A stretch of 64,000 bases of DNA, taken from positions 7,465,501 through 7,529,500 of the forward strand of contig NZ_JBEJGX010000003.1 in NCBI RefSeq assembly GCF_040253635.1. The letters run 5' to 3'. Below are positions 53,070 to 61,204 of the stretch, piece after piece; within the stretch, counting starts at the first letter, position 1, and each line of letters opens with the position of its first letter. The translations under genes were made by a program, and so were the position numbers. Origin of the DNA: Streptomyces sp. Edi2. GTDB lineage: Bacteria; Actinomycetota; Actinomycetes; Streptomycetales; Streptomycetaceae. The notes below the pieces were generated by a model. It was not told where the DNA came from, did no database searches, and saw only the letters and a program-made list of their open reading frames with translations.

Positions 53070-53116
53070 GATCCACCTCTTTGAGGAAGACCCATCGGTG
53101 GCACGGGGAGCACAAA

Positions 53117-53162
53117 ACAGGCATGACGAGACCACCGACAGGTGGTCTATGTCTATGCCTGT
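53117..53162 (-). promoter_or_regulatory. nested stem-loop in the leader of the glp-type operon
   Basis: Outer arms ACAGGCAT (53117-53124) / ATGCCTGT (53155-53162) enclose a perfect inner hairpin GACCACC-GACA-GGTGGTC (53130-53147). Read on the minus strand, the outer stem ends in ...ATGCCTGTTTTG, i.e. stem plus a short U run, like an intrinsic terminator. It begins 48 bases before the MFS start. A further palindrome CTGCGG-AGTACA-CCGCAG lies at 53170-53187. A GlpP-type antitermination site is the inferred role. Confidence 0.5.
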
Positions 53163-53246
53163 CAAAACACTGCGGAGTACACCGCAGCAAGTGCCTTGCG
53201 GGAACTGCAACTACGCGGCGATGTTAGGAACATGCCCGGAGGAGCG

Positions 53247-53399
53247 TCAAGGGTTTCGGCCAGGTTGCCGAAATGTGGCGGGTGCCCCGCGGAGGCCGTC
53301 GGTGCGGAAGGGGTGCGCCTGCGCCGTCCCCGCGCTGCCGAAGAGCAGCGCGGGGACGGCGGCCGGCAGGAGCAGCACCCCGGTGCGGAGTGATCGCAC
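53247..53399 (-). CDS. short signal-peptide ORF (remnant or small secreted peptide)
   Basis: 50 codons: GTG 53399, GAGGGAGC upstream, coding for RSLRTGVLLLPAAVPALLFG and a cleavage-like AQA, then ~20 residues and a stop. It follows the broken beta-propeller gene by 16 bases. It looks like the head of a secreted protein whose body has been lost. Confidence 0.35.
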   Translation of the reverse strand: MRSLRTGVLLLPAAVPALLFGSAGTAQAHPFRTDGLRGAPATFRQPGRNP

Positions 53400-53415
53400 G
53401 GTGATGCTCCCTCTC

Positions 53416-54169
53416 TCAGCCCCGGCGCGCGGCCAGGGCGTGGACCGTGCCGTCGTCCGTGAGGGCGACGACCCAGTCACCGCTGACCGAGAGCGCCGAA
53501 GCCACTCCTCCGCCGAGGGGGTACGAGGCCCGCTGCCTGCCGGTGGCGCGGTCCAGGACCAGCAGACGGCCGTCCCATGTCCCCACGTACACCAGGGACT
53601 TCGACACCAGCGGGTGCATCGTGGGTGATCCCGCGCCGGCCTTGCAGCCCATGGCGCGCCAGGGGTCGTCCAGCGGGCTCTTGCCCGGCAGATATCCGGC
53701 CTTGGTCTCCCACACCGGCTTCGAGGGATCGGACGCGCTGGTGTCGTAGGCGCGTACGACACCGTCGCGGCCCGCCACATAGGCGATGTCGCCCCACACG
53801 GCGGGGCTGGTGAGCGGGGCCTTCCCGGGCTCACAGGTGCTGCCGCCGCCCAGCTTGGACGCCCAGGTCACGTTGCCCGTTTTCGGGTCGTGTCCGCGGA
53901 CGCCGTAGGCCGTGAACGTCACCAGCTTCGCCGGGCCCGAGGCGGGTTGGGTCAGCACCGGCGAGGAGTGGCTGTCGATGTCGCCCGCGGTGTCCTTCGA
54001 CCAGGTCTGTTTGCAGGTCGCGAGGTCCATCGCGAGGACGGAGTTGCTCGACACGGAGTGCACATAGGCGGTGTTGGAGCCGGGCTCGCGGATGGCGGTG
54101 CTGTGCGCCTGGCCCCAGGAGGAACAGCAGCACGAGACCGAGCCCGCCCACCGTGCGTATGCATTTCAT
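53416..54169 (-). pseudogene. broken PQQ/BamB-like beta-propeller protein
   Basis: ATG 54169 starts a signal peptide ([18 protein letters not shown]) in one frame, while the beta-propeller body is in another from about 54130 on ([22 protein letters not shown] ... [21 protein letters not shown]). Blade motifs are seen as [51 protein letters not shown], and [22 protein letters not shown]. Only about 215 residues, roughly four to five blades, remain of an expected larger propeller, and the frame switch lies at about 54105-54135. Deletion plus frameshift is likely; alternatively the intact gene starts at an internal GTG. Confidence 0.65.
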
Positions 54170-54407
54170 GGCAGCGGACACTAGCCAGGAATAGCCCCTT
54201 TCCAGCCGAGACCGAACGACTTTCACCAGGCCGTCCACAAGAGTTCAGCTGTGGAGCAGAGACGCTGCTGCGAGCCACCGCGCAGGCCACCGCGCAGACC
54301 ACCGCCCAGGCTGTGGCCCGCGCCCGCGCCGGGATACGCGCTCTGCATCGGGCCCGGAACGAGCCGTACGCGGGCCGTAGGCCGGGTTCGTGATCTGTGC
54401 CTGCTGG

Positions 54408-55295
54408 TCAGCCCACGCGCCCGCTCCACCAGGCGCTTTCGTCAGGTCCGCTCCACAAGGCCCTTCGGTCTGCGGCCAAGTTCAGACTCACGTCTACCCC
54501 CATCCTTTTCGCCGCGCTCGGGGGCAGGGCGAACCCCTGCGTCTTCACCTTCGTCATTCCGGGCAACAGGAGCGTTTTTCCCAGCCCGCGGGAATGGTCT
54601 TCGCCTTCGAAGACGGCTTGGGCCGTCCGCCCGTTGGCGTCCGTGGCCCCGATGCTGAGGAATTCCTCAAGATCCACCATGTTGGTCGAGCCGTTGCGGA
54701 TCGTGACCTCCACAGCCCGTGTCCGGTTGCGCGGTGTATACCCGCTTGGCCCGCCGGATTCCGTCGTGCGGGGGGTGTACGGCTTGGGTGCCGAGACCGT
54801 CACCTGCACCCCGTTCTTGAAGCACCACGTGGTGCCGAAATCCGTTGTTCGCTGCCGGCCGGCCTGGCACGAGATCTGGTGGAAAGGGTCGGTGGCGGCC
54901 ACGGCGCCATTGAGGCACCACACGGTGGCCAGGCCCCCGAGGACCGCGCCGGTCAAGCACCTTCCCCGGTTTCCGGCGTAACCCTGCTTCACCCGCCGGG
55001 CTCCGAGAATCCCCAGGGCCAGAGCCGTGGTGGTCAAGAGCCCCGCCACCCAGAACAGGACCCGGGCAGGGCCGGTCGAGCCGACGACGCCGAGGGTCGC
55101 GAGAATGAGGAGGCCGAGGACGGCGAGGGTGAGGGCTGCAATGCCAAGGCCGTTGCGGGGCGGCCCGGTACGGGGAGCAGGACCTTCGGGGGAGTCCGGC
55201 TCGGCCGGGCCACCGGGAACGCCGGCCCCTGTGGGAGACGGCGGCGATATGTCTCCGTGGGAGGGTCCCGCCTGCGGCTTCGGGGAATCTGCCAT
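54408..55295 (-). CDS. DUF4190/DUF4352-type membrane-anchored protein
   Basis: 295-aa protein. A Pro/Gly-rich cytosolic head (~45 aa) is followed by two or three helices (GLGIAALTLAVLGLLILATLGVV; VLFWVAGLLTTTALALGILGARRVK), a third hydrophobic segment near GRCLTGAVLGGLATVWCLNG, and an extracellular immunoglobulin-like beta domain (GVQVTVSAPKPYTPR ... AVEVTIRNGSTNMVDLEEFLSIGATDANGR) of DUF4352 type with three or more Cys. ATG 55295 has GGAG upstream. A probable lipid- or wall-interacting surface protein; function unknown. Confidence 0.75.
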   Translation of the reverse strand: MADSPKPQAGPSHGDISPPSPTGAGVPGGPAEPDSPEGPAPRTGPPRNGLGIAALTLAVLGLLILATLGVVGSTGPARVLFWVAGLLTTTALALGILGARRVKQGYAGNRGRCLTGAVLGGLATVWCLNGAVAATDPFHQISCQAGRQRTTDFGTTWCFKNGVQVTVSAPKPYTPRTTESGGPSGYTPRNRTRAVEVTIRNGSTNMVDLEEFLSIGATDANGRTAQAVFEGEDHSRGLGKTLLLPGMTKVKTQGFALPPSAAKRMGVDVSLNLAADRRALWSGPDESAWWSGRVG

Positions 55296-55591
55296 GGCCA
55301 CTCCGTTCTTGCGACGCACGGCGCGTGCCTGCTCGGGCACCGTCACCGGGCGGTTGCGTCCTTTCAGGCGTACGGGTTGCCTGGAGAGAGGGGCAGGAGA
55401 CGCGCCGGGTTGCTTCGCGGCGGTGCACAGGAGGCGGCGGGGGTGTTCGGCCTCGATCATCCGGGCGGGAGCGGGGATCCCGCACCGCCGAAGCCGCATG
55501 CCGCATGCCGCATGATTTCGCCCGGTTCGATCTGCTGCGGCTGCTCGGTGGCAGCAGGCGTGTGGTGCCGCTCCAGGCCGGCCCGCTGCAC

Positions 55592-55933
55592 TCACACGTC
55601 GCGGCGCCTCACGACAAACACGGCGAGAGCGACGGTGATCAGCGGCCAGAGCGCGTACACGATCCAGGAGCCGGGAACTGTGGCGGTGTAGCCCAGGGAT
55701 CCGGGTTCCGGCCCCCAGTTCTGGATCAGGCGGCTCCAGGCGGCCGACACCAGCGCGTGTTTGACGTCCGCCGACCAGCGGTTGCTCTCCGAGAACATGG
55801 TGGGCAGCATCAGCAGAGTGAAGACGCTGGTGACCATGGTCCCGGCGGCGTGCCGGAGCAGAACGCCGAGGCCCAGACCGACCAGGGCGCAGACCGGAGC
55901 CAGCAACGCGGATGCCACCATTTGGGCGGCCAC
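55592..55933 (-). pseudogene. C-terminal fragment of an ABC-2-type transporter permease
   Basis: 113 codons matching only the last third of Streptomyces ABC-2 permeases: ALLAPVCALVGLGLGVLLRHAAGTMVTSVFTLLMLPTMFSESNRWSADV ... PGSWIVYALWPLITVALAVFVVRRRDV. The N-terminal ~140 residues and the partner ATPase are missing; the frame runs directly into the opposite-strand response-regulator head. A deletion junction is therefore near 55935-56022. Confidence 0.75.
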
Positions 55934-56022
55934 CTCAGCGCCGGGCCGCGCCCCGAGGGCGGCTTCCGGGGGGCCGCCAGGCTGCCGCTGCCCGCGCCCA
56001 TCGGAGTTCCGGTGGAGGCCCG

Positions 56023-56276
56023 ATGACCGTCCGGGTGGTGCTCGCCGACGGCCAGCCGTTGGTGCGGTCCGGCCTACGTGTGATCATGGCCGACTACCCC
56101 GACCTGGAGGTCGTCGGTGAAGCCGCCACCGGCGCCGAGGCCGTCCGACTCGTCAGGGATGCCAGTCCCGACGTCGTGGTCATGGACATCCGGATGCCCG
56201 GCATGGACGGGATCGAGGCCACCCGCCTGGTCACGGCCGGTCCGGCAACCACCCGCGTCCCCGGCTCCCCGTGGCG
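56023..56276 (+). pseudogene. truncated NarL-type response regulator
   Basis: Receiver domain head: MTVRVVLADGQPLVRSGLRVIMADYPDLEVVGEAATGAEAVRLVRDASPDVVVMDIRMPGMDGIEATRLVTAGPAT, with the phosphorylated Asp in VVMDIRMPG. After about residue 78 it loses all similarity; the rest of the receiver and the LuxR-type HTH are absent, though the frame stays open to about 56412. No sensor kinase is adjacent. Confidence 0.75.
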
Positions 56277-56636
56277 AGCCGGAGCCGACGATCTCCTCGA
56301 TGACCTTCGTCAGCTCCGGACGATCTTGCCCGGAGAGGGTGAGGGACACGACTGCGCCTCCGTACCGGCGGATCATGATGAGCTACGACGAGCCGGGGCC
56401 CACCCGCCATGAGTTCCACCGCAGTAGTGATTCCGGAATCCCGCCGGGAAGGCCGTTGGCCCTCGGCTTTCTGCCGTGTGTGGCTCTCCGGAGTGCACCG
56501 GCCTCAGGTTTCTCAACTTTGCGACCTCCCAAGACTGAGCAACATTATTTTTCTTATGGCTTTCCGGTTGTTTCGCCAGGTAGAAAGGACGCGGCAGTGA
56601 AAGGCATTGCCGCGTACAACAGGGGGAGGAATTGTT
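56277..56636. other. gene debris and precursor promoter region
   Basis: 360 bases. At about 56280-56375 the minus strand has an unrecognised protein-like stretch (VVSLTLSGQDRPELTKVIEEIVG), probably another gene fragment. From 56510 on the base composition becomes A/T-rich and the promoter of the RiPP precursor is found. Confidence 0.45.
56519..56548 (+). promoter_or_regulatory. candidate promoter of the RiPP precursor
   Basis: TTGCGA (56519-56524), 18 bases, CATTAT (56543-56548), each 4/6 to consensus, in an A/T-rich island. It gives a ~80-base leader before the precursor. Confidence 0.4.
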
Positions 56637-56795
56637 ATGGCTTCTGAGAACGTATTCATGGATGACGCCGAGAACCTGATCGCCGGCTACTCGACCTACG
56701 CGACGGCGGAGGAGCTCGACGCGGACATGGGTGACCAGGCGCCGGCGAACACGCCGTCGGTCGTGGTTACCAGCACCATCGCCTGGAGCTGCTGA
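56637..56795 (+). CDS. RiPP precursor peptide, AviMeCys type (novel)
   Basis: 52-aa precursor. ATG 56637 follows AGGGGGAGGA. The leader is acidic (residues 1-38: EELDADMGDQAPANTP at its end) and the presumed core is the Val/Ser/Thr-rich C-terminus (residues ~39-52, SVVVTSTIAWSC). The only Cys is C52, the last residue. T47-I-A-W-S-C52 has the same T-x-(A/S)-aromatic-x-C spacing that forms the C-terminal aminovinyl-methylcysteine ring in thioviridamide (TVAFHC) and cacaoidin (TASWGC) precursors, from memory. Maturation genes lie on the opposite strand from 56918. A terminator follows. No database hit can be claimed. Confidence 0.82.
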   Translation: MASENVFMDDAENLIAGYSTYATAEELDADMGDQAPANTPSVVVTSTIAWSC

Positions 56796-56813
56796 CCGGC
56801 ACGGTGCAGGCGG

Positions 56814-56842
56814 GCCCCGGTGCGAGCAGAACGCACCGGGGC
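56814..56842 (+). terminator. terminator after the precursor gene
   Basis: Perfect 11-bp arms GCCCCGGTGCG / CGCACCGGGGC, 7-nt loop, then TCTTTCCT. It is convergent with the M16 gene and may serve the precursor transcript alone. Confidence 0.8.
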
Positions 56843-56917
56843 TCTTTCCTGTGGTGGTGATCTCCGGGTGGGTGAGCGGTGCGTCCCGATGTCGCTCCGG
56901 GTGACGGGAGGTGCATC

Positions 56918-58204
56918 TCAACCGCATGAGGCGGCCAAGTCAGCAGACTGCTCGGCCCCGATGACGACGCCGGTGAAGCGGGCGGGGGCGTAGAACTCCT
57001 GCGCCACGTTCACGACGTCGGTGCGGGTGACGTCTCTGAGGGCCGCCACATGGCCGTGCAGCCATTCCGGGCCGAAACCACTCGCCATGGAGGTGAGGAG
57101 AAACTCCGCCATGCCTGCCTGGGACGCCGCGCCGGCGGCGGTCGCGCCGATGATGAATTCGCGGGCGGCGTGAATTTCCGTGGACGACGGCGGATCGGCC
57201 GCGAATCTCCCCAGTTCCGTCTGGATCTCGCGGAGTGCGGCGCCGGTGGCGCGGGTGGCCGTGTCGGCCTGGACGAGGAGGAACGTGTTGCCGCGGTGTT
57301 CGTCGAGGGTGGCCGAGGTGCGATAGGCGATTCCCCGCGTTTCCCTGATGCCGAGCGCCAGCCGTGATGAGAACGATCCCCCCAGGGCGCAGCCTGCCAG
57401 GCTGAGGGCGGGGAACCGGGGGTCGGACTGACCGAAGGCGGGGGCCGCCAGCAGGATCTGGGACTGGACGGCCCCGGGGCGGGGGACGGACGCGATGCCT
57501 TTTCCGGTGATTGTCGGCGTGCGCGCAGGGCTGGTGTCGGCGTGCGCCGGGGAGGGCCACTGCGAAAGCTCCGCCGGCAGGTTCCGGATCGCCGCTTCCG
57601 GGGCGAGATCCCCCACCAGGACGAGCGTGGCGCCCTCTGTCCCCATGAGTTGGGAGTGGAGGGCCGTCAGGCGCCCGGCGGTCACAGCGGCGAGGTCTTC
57701 ATCGGACGGCAGGAGGCGGTGGAACGCGTCCCCGTATGCGTGGGCGAGCAGTGCCTCTCGCGCGTGTGTTGCCGGCTGGACACGCGTGAGTGCGCTGTGC
57801 GCCGCCACTCTCCGGACTGCCGCCCGGCATACGTCGTCGTCGTACCGACGTGGTGTCAGGGCGGTGGCCAGGCTCTCCAACAGTGGGAGAAGGCCTGCGG
57901 CCGACGTCGTACCGGAGAGGGTGAGGCCGGTGCTGTCGAGTCCGGCGGTGAGAGCGGCGCCCGGCCAGGCCGGTGCGCGCCCGTGCAGGAGAGCGCGGGC
58001 GAGCACCTCTCGGAGGGCCGGCGGATGGTTCGGGCCCGTGGGCAGAGGTGTCCGTAATCTGACTTCCACCAGGGGGACCGAGGGAGCCTTGACGGCCACC
58101 ACCCGGAGCCCGTCGCCGAGGACCGTGTCCGACCAGGGGGGCATCGGGAAGTGCTCGTCGGGACCGAGGGCGGGGAGTACGCGTGGCGTACGCGGCGGAT
58201 TCAT
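56918..58204 (-). CDS. M16-family peptidase-like protein, non-catalytic subunit
   Basis: 428-aa protein of the M16 (pitrilysin/processing peptidase) fold without the HxxEH zinc motif. The C-terminal half keeps the family substrate-binding Arg/Tyr pair region (GGSFSSRLALGIRETRGIAYRTSA). It overlaps the catalytic M16 gene by 4 bases, so they probably form an obligate heterodimer like bacterial M16B pairs. Role: removing the leader of the RiPP precursor (inference from similar two-M16 clusters). It is the last gene of the minus-strand operon. Confidence 0.85.
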   Translation of the reverse strand: MNPPRTPRVLPALGPDEHFPMPPWSDTVLGDGLRVVAVKAPSVPLVEVRLRTPLPTGPNHPPALREVLARALLHGRAPAWPGAALTAGLDSTGLTLSGTTSAAGLLPLLESLATALTPRRYDDDVCRAAVRRVAAHSALTRVQPATHAREALLAHAYGDAFHRLLPSDEDLAAVTAGRLTALHSQLMGTEGATLVLVGDLAPEAAIRNLPAELSQWPSPAHADTSPARTPTITGKGIASVPRPGAVQSQILLAAPAFGQSDPRFPALSLAGCALGGSFSSRLALGIRETRGIAYRTSATLDEHRGNTFLLVQADTATRATGAALREIQTELGRFAADPPSSTEIHAAREFIIGATAAGAASQAGMAEFLLTSMASGFGPEWLHGHVAALRDVTRTDVVNVAQEFYAPARFTGVVIGAEQSADLAASCG

Positions 58205-59454
58205 CGGAGCCCTCCGGGGACGAGGGTGAGGACGCCCCGGCGCTGCCCTGCGAGGTGCTCGGCGGCTCGGGAGATATCCAGGGAGTCGAGGGTGAGCAGT
58301 AGTCCGGAGAACTCGTCGACGAGTTCGGCCCGTCCGTGCAGGACTTCGTACGCCCCGGCGTTGCGGACCCGGGTCAGCAGGGTGTCATGCGCACGGAGGA
58401 TCTCCCGGTTCGCCCGCGCGCCCGCCTGTCGCAGGTGTCCCGGATCGGGGCCCCGTCCCGCCAGCTCCTCCAGTTCCCGGTCGACGGCGTCGAGGACCTG
58501 CTCCACGGAGTACGGCTGACGGTGCGTCACCGAGACGCCGAAGGTGTCCGGGAAGTGGGCCTGGAACGGGCCGAAGAAACCGCAGTGGGTGCGGACCGAT
58601 GCCGCGGCACCCGAACCGTCGACCAGGGCCCCGCGCAGCCGGTGCCCGAGCAGCCGGGCCAGCAGTACGTGCGCCAGGTAGGCCCGCTGTTCGGCCGCCG
58701 GGTCGGGCAGCCGGTAGCCGACAGCGACCGCCGGGAGCGGGGCGAAGGGGTCGTGGTGCGTGCCGTGCCGGTCCGTCTCCGGTGCGGGCTCCGTCTGCCG
58801 GGGCCGCGCCGCACCCGGTCGCCCCGGCAGATCGCCGAAGTGGCGGTCGACCAGGGCTGCGACCCGCTCCGGATCGAACCGGCCGGTGAGCGTCAGAACG
58901 GCGTTGCCCGGGGCGTAGTGCGCGGCGAAGAAGTCCTCCGCCTCCTCCACGGTCGCCCGCTCCAGGTCGGCGAAGTGGCCGTATCCGTCGTGGGCATTGG
59001 CGAACTCCCGGTAGAGGACCTGCGGCAGAAGGGGCCAGGGGAAGCCGCCGTACGGCTTGTTGGTGACGTTGAGCCGGATCTCCTCCTTGATGACCTCGAT
59101 CTGCGTCCGCAGGCTCTCCTCGGTCAGCCGGGGCCCCCGCATCCGGTCGGCCTCGAGGAAGAGGACCCGCTCCAGAGCCCGCGGCGGGACGGCCTGGAAG
59201 TACTCGGTGTGGTCGGGGTGGGTGGCCGCATTGGCGACGCCACCGCTCGCGTTGACGATCCGGTGGTGGTCCGCCCTGCCGACGTTCTCGCTGCCCTGGA
59301 ACATCAAGTGCTCGAAGAGATGGGCGAATCCGGAACGGCCCGCGGGCTCCGACCTGTACCCCACGTGGTAGTGGACGGCGATCTCGGTCACGAGAGCGGA
59401 CGGTCTGGGGTCGAGGACGGTCCGGAGGCCGTTGTGCAGCGTCAGCCGGTGCAC
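58201..59454 (-). CDS. M16-family zinc metallopeptidase, catalytic subunit
   Basis: 417-aa peptidase. Zinc site H45-L-F-E48-H49 with the third ligand Glu ~76 residues later (EVIKEEI, E124/E125), exactly the inverted motif of M16; SGFAHLFEHLMFQGS is canonical. GTG 59454 overlaps the methyltransferase end by 13 bases, and ATGA links it to the next M16 gene. Likely leader peptidase of the peptide encoded at 56637. Confidence 0.88.
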   Translation of the reverse strand: MHRLTLHNGLRTVLDPRPSALVTEIAVHYHVGYRSEPAGRSGFAHLFEHLMFQGSENVGRADHHRIVNASGGVANAATHPDHTEYFQAVPPRALERVLFLEADRMRGPRLTEESLRTQIEVIKEEIRLNVTNKPYGGFPWPLLPQVLYREFANAHDGYGHFADLERATVEEAEDFFAAHYAPGNAVLTLTGRFDPERVAALVDRHFGDLPGRPGAARPRQTEPAPETDRHGTHHDPFAPLPAVAVGYRLPDPAAEQRAYLAHVLLARLLGHRLRGALVDGSGAAASVRTHCGFFGPFQAHFPDTFGVSVTHRQPYSVEQVLDAVDRELEELAGRGPDPGHLRQAGARANREILRAHDTLLTRVRNAGAYEVLHGRAELVDEFSGLLLTLDSLDISRAAEHLAGQRRGVLTLVPGGLR

Positions 59455-60212
59455 GGGGTGCTGCCGGCGCTCTCTCCTGTGTCGGCCTCGTAGACGGAGA
59501 CATGGCGCGTGCTGCGGAAGGTGTAGGGCTGCCTCGTCCAGTCCTCCCAGCGTTCCACCAGGCGTAGGCCGGAGAGCTTGGCCAGCAGGTCCAGCTCGAA
59601 GGGGAAGGCGTACCGGAGCAGATGGCGCTTGGTCTCCGGCGGTCCGCCGTCGAGGATGGTGTGCGTACCGAGCATGATCTGCTGGGAGCGGTCCACCGTC
59701 AGGGTGTTCAGCAGGACGCCGTTCTCGCCGAGTGGCTGCATGGAGAGTTCCTGTTTCTCCATGGTGTGGTAGACGGCGGGGTCGAACGCTTCGAGGATGA
59801 AGCGGCCGCCGGGCGCCAGCTGATCGGCGGCGTTCCGCAGGCAGCCGAGCTGCTGCTCCTGGGTGATGGCGGAGAAGAAGGTGTTCATCACCACCGTGAT
59901 GACATCGAAGCGCAGCCCTGTGCTCCGCTCGGTGAAATCACCCAGCACGGTGGACACGGCACCCTTGGCGTCCTGCTCCTTGAGCTTGGCCAGCATGGCC
60001 TCGGAGCCGTCGATCCCGTGCACCTCGAAGCCGCGCTCGGCGAGCGGCAGGGCGATACGCCCCGTCCCCACGCCGAGTTCGAGCACCCGGCCGCCGGGCG
60101 GGGCGAGGTCCGCGATCAGCGCCACGGCCTGCTCGGTGTCGGCCGTGACCGGATACATCTGGTCGTAGACCCCGGCCAGCTTCTCGTCGTAGTGGGCGTG
60201 ATCAATACTCAT
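59442..60212 (-). CDS. class I SAM-dependent methyltransferase
   Basis: 256-aa cytosolic methyltransferase. SAM motif I VLELGVGTGRIALPLAERG (44-62), motif II VHGIDGSEAML, motif III/IV FDVITVVMNTFFSAIT, and post-motif RLAPGGRFILEAF. ATG 60212 is chosen because it overlaps the upstream gene stop (ATGA). In related clusters the methyltransferase makes an N,N-dimethylated N-terminus; that is the expected role. Other acceptors are possible. Confidence 0.88.
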   Translation of the reverse strand: MSIDHAHYDEKLAGVYDQMYPVTADTEQAVALIADLAPPGGRVLELGVGTGRIALPLAERGFEVHGIDGSEAMLAKLKEQDAKGAVSTVLGDFTERSTGLRFDVITVVMNTFFSAITQEQQLGCLRNAADQLAPGGRFILEAFDPAVYHTMEKQELSMQPLGENGVLLNTLTVDRSQQIMLGTHTILDGGPPETKRHLLRYAFPFELDLLAKLSGLRLVERWEDWTRQPYTFRSTRHVSVYEADTGESAGSTPCTG

Positions 60213-61204
60213 GTCGTCCTCGGGGTCATCGGGTGTCCGTCCGCGCACAGCGCGGCGGCGCCCTCGGTGTCGATCAGGTCTGCGGCGAGGTCCAGGTGGT
60301 GGCGGAGGTCATCGGCCCATCCGACGTACGCGGCGAAGTCGTGCGCGTGGGTGAGCACGCGCAGCGCCGCCATCCGGCCCGCCCGCGCGGCGTCGAAGGA
60401 GCCGGTTCCGTATCCGGCCAGGAACTGCCGTACGGCGTGGGCGCAGTGCGACGACGCCTCGGGGCGTGCGGTGAGATGCCGCAGCCTGAACTCGGCCAGC
60501 TCGCCGAGGAGCCAGCCGATGTCGTACTCGGGCGGGCCGGCGGCGAATTCCTCGCCGGCCAGCAGCGTGCCGTGGCCTGGTGCCCCGGCCCCGCCCACGG
60601 CCGCCGGAATCAGTGAGCCCATGCTCACCCCGCCGCACAGGAACACCGCGTTGGCCCGGTCCGGGACGGCCTCCTCGCACCATGTCCGCGCGCGCTCCCA
60701 GCGCTCCGGGCCGAGCCGTGCGCGCGCCGCGGTGTGGAGGGCGGGCCCGGCTCCCGGCCCCTTCTCGCCGTCCAGCCAGAGCGAGAGCCGCGCGGCCCCG
60801 GCGGGCTCCCGGGCGGCCCATGCCTTGGGCAGAGCAGTGTGCAACCGGTGCAGCAACTGCCCTACCCCATACATCAGTTGACTCAGCCCGTGCCACCCGG
60901 CGTTGTCGGGTCCACCCGCGAGGACATGTCCCGCCGACCGGTCCGCGCCGGCCGGGTAACTGCGTCCTGCCCCGGCCGGCACGCCGAGGTTCAGCACGAC
61001 CGGTCCACCGGACAGCCCTGCCACCGCCTCGCGGATCGCGGGCGTCACGGGGGAGAACGGCCGAGGGCGCCGCGGGCCGGGGAACCGCACCCAGACGTAC
61101 GGCTCGCCGCCTTCCGGGCCGACGGCAGCGATCCTGGTGGCGAGATACCCGGTGGCGAAGGCGGCCCGCACCGTGCCCTCGGGGGTGCCCGTGGGAGCGG
61201 TCAC
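60209..61204 (-). CDS. APH-like phosphotransferase (RiPP Ser/Thr kinase, LxmK/TvaC-like)
   Basis: 331-aa protein of the aminoglycoside-phosphotransferase-like fold, divergent. The end of the fold is seen (GTLLAGEEFAAGPPEYDIGWLLGELAEFRLRHL, with the DxD-like Asp). Such proteins phosphorylate Ser/Thr of class V lanthipeptide and thioamitide precursors so that a HopA1-like partner can eliminate phosphate. GTG 61204 overlaps the upstream stop by 4 bases; 76 earlier in-frame codons are non-coding. Its partner would be the gene at 63216-64000. Confidence 0.72.
   Translation of the reverse strand: MTAPTGTPEGTVRAAFATGYLATRIAAVGPEGGEPYVWVRFPGPRRPRPFSPVTPAIREAVAGLSGGPVVLNLGVPAGAGRSYPAGADRSAGHVLAGGPDNAGWHGLSQLMYGVGQLLHRLHTALPKAWAAREPAGAARLSLWLDGEKGPGAGPALHTAARARLGPERWERARTWCEEAVPDRANAVFLCGGVSMGSLIPAAVGGAGAPGHGTLLAGEEFAAGPPEYDIGWLLGELAEFRLRHLTARPEASSHCAHAVRQFLAGYGTGSFDAARAGRMAALRVLTHAHDFAAYVGWADDLRHHLDLAADLIDTEGAAALCADGHPMTPRTT

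Noticed and set aside
50559..53084. 841-codon plus-strand open frame opposite glpK and the MFS gene
   Set aside because: Shadow frame crossing two well-supported genes; composition is Glu/Gly/Arg-rich and non-protein-like.
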